From NCBI RefSeq assembly GCF_937875265.1, contig NZ_CALLXM010000116.1:1-8703 (forward strand): DNA of 8,703 nucleotides, read 5' to 3'. The notes beneath the pieces are model-generated. The model was not told the DNA's origin. It did not search any database and saw only the letters and a program-made list of their open reading frames with translations. Each line of letters starts with the position of its first letter. Position 1 is the stretch's first letter. The position numbers and the translations under genes are program-made. Below are positions 5,350-8,703 of the stretch, piece after piece. This stretch comes from an uncultured Acetobacter sp. (lineage in GTDB: Bacteria; Pseudomonadota; Alphaproteobacteria; Acetobacterales; Acetobacteraceae).

Positions 5350-7134
5350 ATGACAATCCTCTCGTGTAACATTTTACTGGTGGGGGTAGATGCCGCCAGA
5401 CGTGAGGATTTTTCGGCCCTGCTGAGCCAGCGGGGCTTTCAGGTGACGTGCGCTCTCAATGGCAAGCAGGCATTTGAGGGTTTTGAAACCCATCTGCCTG
5501 ATCTGCTGCTGGTGCCCGCCATGCTGCCGGATATGTCTGCCGGGCAGCTGTGCCAGCGGCTGCGGCTGAATGCGGCCACGCGCGGTATTCCGGTGGTAGT
5601 TATCACAGAGGCCCCAGACCCTGAGCTGGAACGTATGGTGCTGGAGCAGGGGGCTGATGCCTGTTTTTGCAGTCAGGCCGACCCGGCTTTCCTGATGTTT
5701 CGGATTTGCGCTTTGTTGCGTGAGCATGAAGAAGATCTGCTCCCGCGGGGAGAGGCCGCTTTTCGTCAGCCCTGTGTGGCCATTGTCACGGCTCCGGGGG
5801 GGCTGTTGTGGTCCTGGTCAGGGGAAGGGCGGGATGTGCCGCCCGTGCTGCCTGACCTGCTGCGGCGGCACGGCGAAATCGTCACTCTGATGAATGACCC
5901 GGAAGATTTTAATCTGGCGGATTGGCCGGTCGGGCATTCCAGGCCCGATTGTCTGGTGGTGGATCTGGGGTGCCCGTCATTTGATGGGCTGGCGTTTGCC
6001 CGCACTGTTGTGGCCATGCGGCGCAGGGCGCGGCAGTGCATGCGTGTGCTGGGCATGGTGGAAAGCGGGCAGGTCTCCGGCCAGATGGCCAGCATGGCGT
6101 TCAGTGCCGGTGTGGATGATCTGGTGGATTCAGATATCACGCCCGCTCTGCTGGTGGCCCGCGTGGGCAGCCTTGTGCGGCGCAAGATGTTGCAGGACGA
6201 AACCCGGCGGGAAGAGGCTCACATTGAAAGTGCCCGTGCCCGTATGGCGTTGGCAGATGCCCTGCGGCGCGTGAATGCGGATCTGGCCGCAGCCAACCGC
6301 AAGCTGATTGAGGCACAGGCCAAGCTGGTGCAGTCTGCCAAAATGGCCTCGCTGGGGGAGCTGGCGGCAGGGATTGCGCATGAGTTCAACAATCCTCTGG
6401 CCTTTGTTCTGGCGCATGAAAATACGGTCAACCGCAGCATTTCCCGTGCCCTGAATGCTGTGCGGGAAGGTGACAGCCTGACCGCCGAGCAGGCTCTGGC
6501 AAAAAGCAGTGAACGGCTGGCGGCATCACTTGTCGGGCTTTCCCGTATGCGGGATCTGGTCGTCAGCCTCCGCAGGTTCTCAAGGCTGGAAGAGGGCGAG
6601 TTCAGCCGTCTGGATGTGCCGGAAGCCATTGCAATGGTGCTGACCTTGCTGGCTCCAAAGCTTGGGCAGGAGATTCTGGTCGTGCGTAAATTGGAGGCCC
6701 CGCCGGACCTTTTTTGTCAGGCAGCGTTGGTCAATCAGGTTGTTATGAACATTGTCAGTAATGCGGCTGATGCCATTATGGAAAAATGGCGAGAGGATGA
6801 GGTGTATGCCCGTCATGCAAGCGGGGTGGACCGAATTGAAATTACGTCTTCTCTGGAGCCGGCCACAACACATAATGGGCAGGATTACGTCATCAGAATT
6901 AGCGATACAGGACCGGGTGTGCCCAAAGATTTGCAGGAACGCGTTTTTGAACCGTTCTTTACGACAAAACCTGTAGGCTCGGGTACTGGGCTGGGACTTG
7001 CCACGGCCTATGGTGTGGTGCAGGCCCATGACGGGAGTATTGTCGTGACTGATGCGCGGGAGAACGGCGGAGCATGCTTTACCCTGCGTGTGCCCTACCG
7101 GGCTGAAGAGGAAAGGCGCACCAATGCTGCCTGA
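5350..7134 (+). CDS. Sensor histidine kinase with two degenerate N-terminal receiver domains
   Basis: This 594-residue protein has no membrane segment and is probably cytoplasmic. Residues 5-125 have receiver-fold order (ILLVGVD strand, PDLLLVPAMLP, VVVITEAPD, GADACF), but the phospho-acceptor Asp position holds Pro56 and the conserved Lys is Ser108. Residues 140-280 look like a second receiver: Asp205 is kept in CLVVDLG, but the N-terminal acidic pair and the Lys are missing. A charged helix (about 283-330) leads to the HisKA H-box AHEFNNPL with His344. The HATPase has the N-box (N467, N471), the G1 box DTGPGVP (519-525), the F-box FEPFFTTK (533-540) and the G2 box GSGTGLG (543-549). The kinase core therefore appears active while the receivers are not classical. 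I chose ATG 5350, with GGGA 5 nt upstream, over GTG 5332. Its end overlaps the next kinase gene by 11 nt. Confidence 0.9.
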   Translation: MTILSCNILLVGVDAARREDFSALLSQRGFQVTCALNGKQAFEGFETHLPDLLLVPAMLPDMSAGQLCQRLRLNAATRGIPVVVITEAPDPELERMVLEQGADACFCSQADPAFLMFRICALLREHEEDLLPRGEAAFRQPCVAIVTAPGGLLWSWSGEGRDVPPVLPDLLRRHGEIVTLMNDPEDFNLADWPVGHSRPDCLVVDLGCPSFDGLAFARTVVAMRRRARQCMRVLGMVESGQVSGQMASMAFSAGVDDLVDSDITPALLVARVGSLVRRKMLQDETRREEAHIESARARMALADALRRVNADLAAANRKLIEAQAKLVQSAKMASLGELAAGIAHEFNNPLAFVLAHENTVNRSISRALNAVREGDSLTAEQALAKSSERLAASLVGLSRMRDLVVSLRRFSRLEEGEFSRLDVPEAIAMVLTLLAPKLGQEILVVRKLEAPPDLFCQAALVNQVVMNIVSNAADAIMEKWREDEVYARHASGVDRIEITSSLEPATTHNGQDYVIRISDTGPGVPKDLQERVFEPFFTTKPVGSGTGLGLATAYGVVQAHDGSIVVTDARENGGACFTLRVPYRAEEERRTNAA

Positions 7135-8703
7135 GCCTGACAAGCGTTCTGTTGTCCTTATTGTGGATGACGAACCGGAGATCCTGGTCGCCCTGACGGA
7201 TTTGCTGGAAGACACATATGATGTGCTTTCAGCCTCATCTGGTGAGCGTGGGCTTGCGCTGCTGATGGAGCATCCTGATATTGCGGTGATTATTTCCGAC
7301 CAGAGAATGCCGGGCATGACTGGGGATGTGTTTCTGGCTCGTGCCAGAATGCTCTCATCCGCCGGAGCCGTTCTGTTGACGGGTTATGCCGATATCACCG
7401 CTGTGGAAGCGGCTTTGAATCAGGGGCAGATTTCTTTTTTTGCGTACAAGCCGTGGGATGATGAAACTCTGCTTTCCATGGTGGGGCAGGCAGCGGCACG
7501 CTATCATTTAGAAAAAGAGCTGCATTGTGAACAGCTTTTGCTGCGAGGGCTTCTGGATAATCTGCCATTTGGACTGGCGTTCAAGGAGCAGTCTGGCCGT
7601 TTTATCCGCCTGAATCGTCAGATGGCGGAGCAGTTCGGGCGGAGTGTGGAAGAGTGTGTGGGGCACACTGAAGAAGAACTGGTGAAGGCCACGCGTCTGG
7701 AAAGCCTGAAAGAGGCACAGAGAGTTCTGAATGAAGTCGGCCGCGACCAGCAGGTTTTGCAGCTGGTTGGGCCAGATGGGCAGGCCCGTTGGCATGATCT
7801 GACCCGTGTGCGGCTGGATAACGCGCCGGATGGTACTATGTCGGTCGGGACGGGAGATTCCGGGCTGGAAAATTATTCCATCCTGATCGACCGTGACGTG
7901 ACGGATCTGTTGACCATTGAGCAGCGCCTGCGTCAGGCTGAAAAAATGCAGGCCATTGGCACGCTGGCGGGTGGCATCGCGCATGATTTCAATAATCTGC
8001 TGACGGCTATTCTGGGCTCGCTTGAACTGGTGATGGACCTTGAGCCTCCCAAAGAGCCGGGCGTGTCGCGCTTGTTCCATAATGCGCTTGAAGCAGCGCG
8101 CCGTGGTGGCGCGCTGACGCAAAAATTACTGGACTTTAGTCGCCCGCGCCATCTGGTGTGCCAGCAGGTTGATTTGCGGGAATTGATGGCCTCCCTTAAA
8201 AGTTTTATGAATCAAGGGAAAGTGCCCGACGAAATTCAGGCTGTGCTGGGTACGGAGGTTGTGTCTTCCAATAGTCGTATAAGCACAGTGCAGTTTGAGC
8301 TTCCGGATGCCCCGTTGCCTGTCGTGTGGACGGATGCCACGCAGCTGGAACTGGCGGTGTTCAATCTGTGCGTAAACGCGCTGGATGCACAGCCGGAAGG
8401 TGGCGCGACCACCGTTTCCGTCAGGCAGGCAGCCCGGCCTTTGGGGCTGACCGGCAGTGCCACTCATGGCGAAACATGGGTGGTGGTGCAGGTGATGGAC
8501 CGCGGCGTGGGCATGACGGAAGAAATGCAGGCCCGTATTTTTGATCCGTTTTTTACCACCAAGGATATCGGGCAGGGCACTGGGCTTGGCCTGTCCATGA
8601 TCTACGGGTTCATCAGTCACTGTGGCGGAGAAGTCCGGGTGGAGAGTGTGCCCGGTGGCGGCACCTCCATTGAACTCTGGCTGCCTGCCATGACAGAAGC
8701 GCG
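7124..8703 (+). CDS. Receiver-PAS-histidine kinase (runs off right edge)
   Basis: This frame starts at ATG 7124 inside the end of the upstream kinase gene, 7 nt after AAAGG, and is open to the window end (526 codons visible). The N-terminal receiver (about 10-125) is intact: D15 and D16, phospho-acceptor D59 in ISDQRMPGMTG, T86 in LLTGYAD and K109 in YKPWDDETL. This KPWD form is typical of RpfG- and HupR-like receivers. A PAS-like domain follows (about 138-265, starting GLLDNLPFG and ending in IDRDVTDL). The HisKA H-box AHDFNNLL has His287. The HATPase shows the N-box (N414, N418), the G1 box DRGVGM (459-464), the F-box FDPFFTTK (473-480) and the G2 box GQGTGLG (483-489). The last visible residues look like the end of the HATPase domain; whether another domain follows is not visible. 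The 11-nt overlap predicts co-translation with the upstream kinase and a shared phosphorelay. Confidence 0.9.
   Translation, partial: MLPEPDKRSVVLIVDDEPEILVALTDLLEDTYDVLSASSGERGLALLMEHPDIAVIISDQRMPGMTGDVFLARARMLSSAGAVLLTGYADITAVEAALNQGQISFFAYKPWDDETLLSMVGQAAARYHLEKELHCEQLLLRGLLDNLPFGLAFKEQSGRFIRLNRQMAEQFGRSVEECVGHTEEELVKATRLESLKEAQRVLNEVGRDQQVLQLVGPDGQARWHDLTRVRLDNAPDGTMSVGTGDSGLENYSILIDRDVTDLLTIEQRLRQAEKMQAIGTLAGGIAHDFNNLLTAILGSLELVMDLEPPKEPGVSRLFHNALEAARRGGALTQKLLDFSRPRHLVCQQVDLRELMASLKSFMNQGKVPDEIQAVLGTEVVSSNSRISTVQFELPDAPLPVVWTDATQLELAVFNLCVNALDAQPEGGATTVSVRQAARPLGLTGSATHGETWVVVQVMDRGVGMTEEMQARIFDPFFTTKDIGQGTGLGLSMIYGFISHCGGEVRVESVPGGGTSIELWLPAMTEA

Noticed and set aside
6580..7317. A 245-codon minus-strand open frame opposite the junction of the two kinase genes.
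   Set aside because: It lies opposite well-supported kinase motifs. Its protein is low-complexity, Ser/Arg-rich and matches no family. Long antisense frames are common over GC-rich genes.
7508..8620. Two minus-strand open frames (204 and 164 codons) opposite the second kinase gene.
   Set aside because: The plus strand here carries the intact PAS, HisKA and HATPase motifs. The antisense proteins are His/Gln-rich with no recognisable domain or ribosome binding site.

Overview
The window looks like chromosomal DNA from an alphaproteobacterium, most probably an acetic acid bacterium (Acetobacteraceae). This rests on the moderately high GC content, the ftsE-ftsX-ydcF order, and a divergently transcribed MJ0042-type zinc-ribbon protein beside ftsE. 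The assignment comes from gene order and protein style, not from a database search. I see no tRNA, rRNA, CRISPR array, insertion sequence or phage module.

Left part, minus strand (1-2747). A compact ftsE-ftsX-ydcF operon reads leftward. It encodes the FtsEX ABC-type divisome complex and a membrane-anchored YdcF/ElyC/SanA-family (DUF218) protein. The ftsE-ftsX gap is 3 nt, and ftsX and ydcF overlap as ATGA. Downstream, a separate leftward gene (start at 404, running off the window edge) has its own ribosome binding site and a plausible promoter whose -35 lies inside an inverted repeat. Its product is unrecognised and its GC is visibly lower, about 55%.

Middle (2748-4971). A roughly 300-bp divergent regulatory region separates ftsE from a rightward gene for a 425-aa protein. 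That protein has an N-terminal CxxC/CxxC zinc ribbon, a very long acidic proline-rich linker containing a GAGCCA hexamer repeat, and a single C-terminal transmembrane helix. It converges on a leftward gene for a 137-aa unrecognised membrane protein. Candidate terminators and two inverted repeats lie between the two.

Right part, plus strand (5350-8703). After a 378-bp gene-free stretch come two histidine kinase genes that overlap by 11 nt. The first kinase (594 aa) carries two N-terminal receiver-like domains that have lost key catalytic residues, followed by a coiled coil and an intact kinase core. The second is cut by the window edge. It has an intact KPWD-type receiver, a PAS-like domain and an intact kinase core. 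Neither shows a DNA-binding output domain. The simplest reading is a phosphorelay in which the first kinase phosphorylates Asp59 of the second and its pseudo-receivers act as protein-interaction or sensing modules. That is inference.
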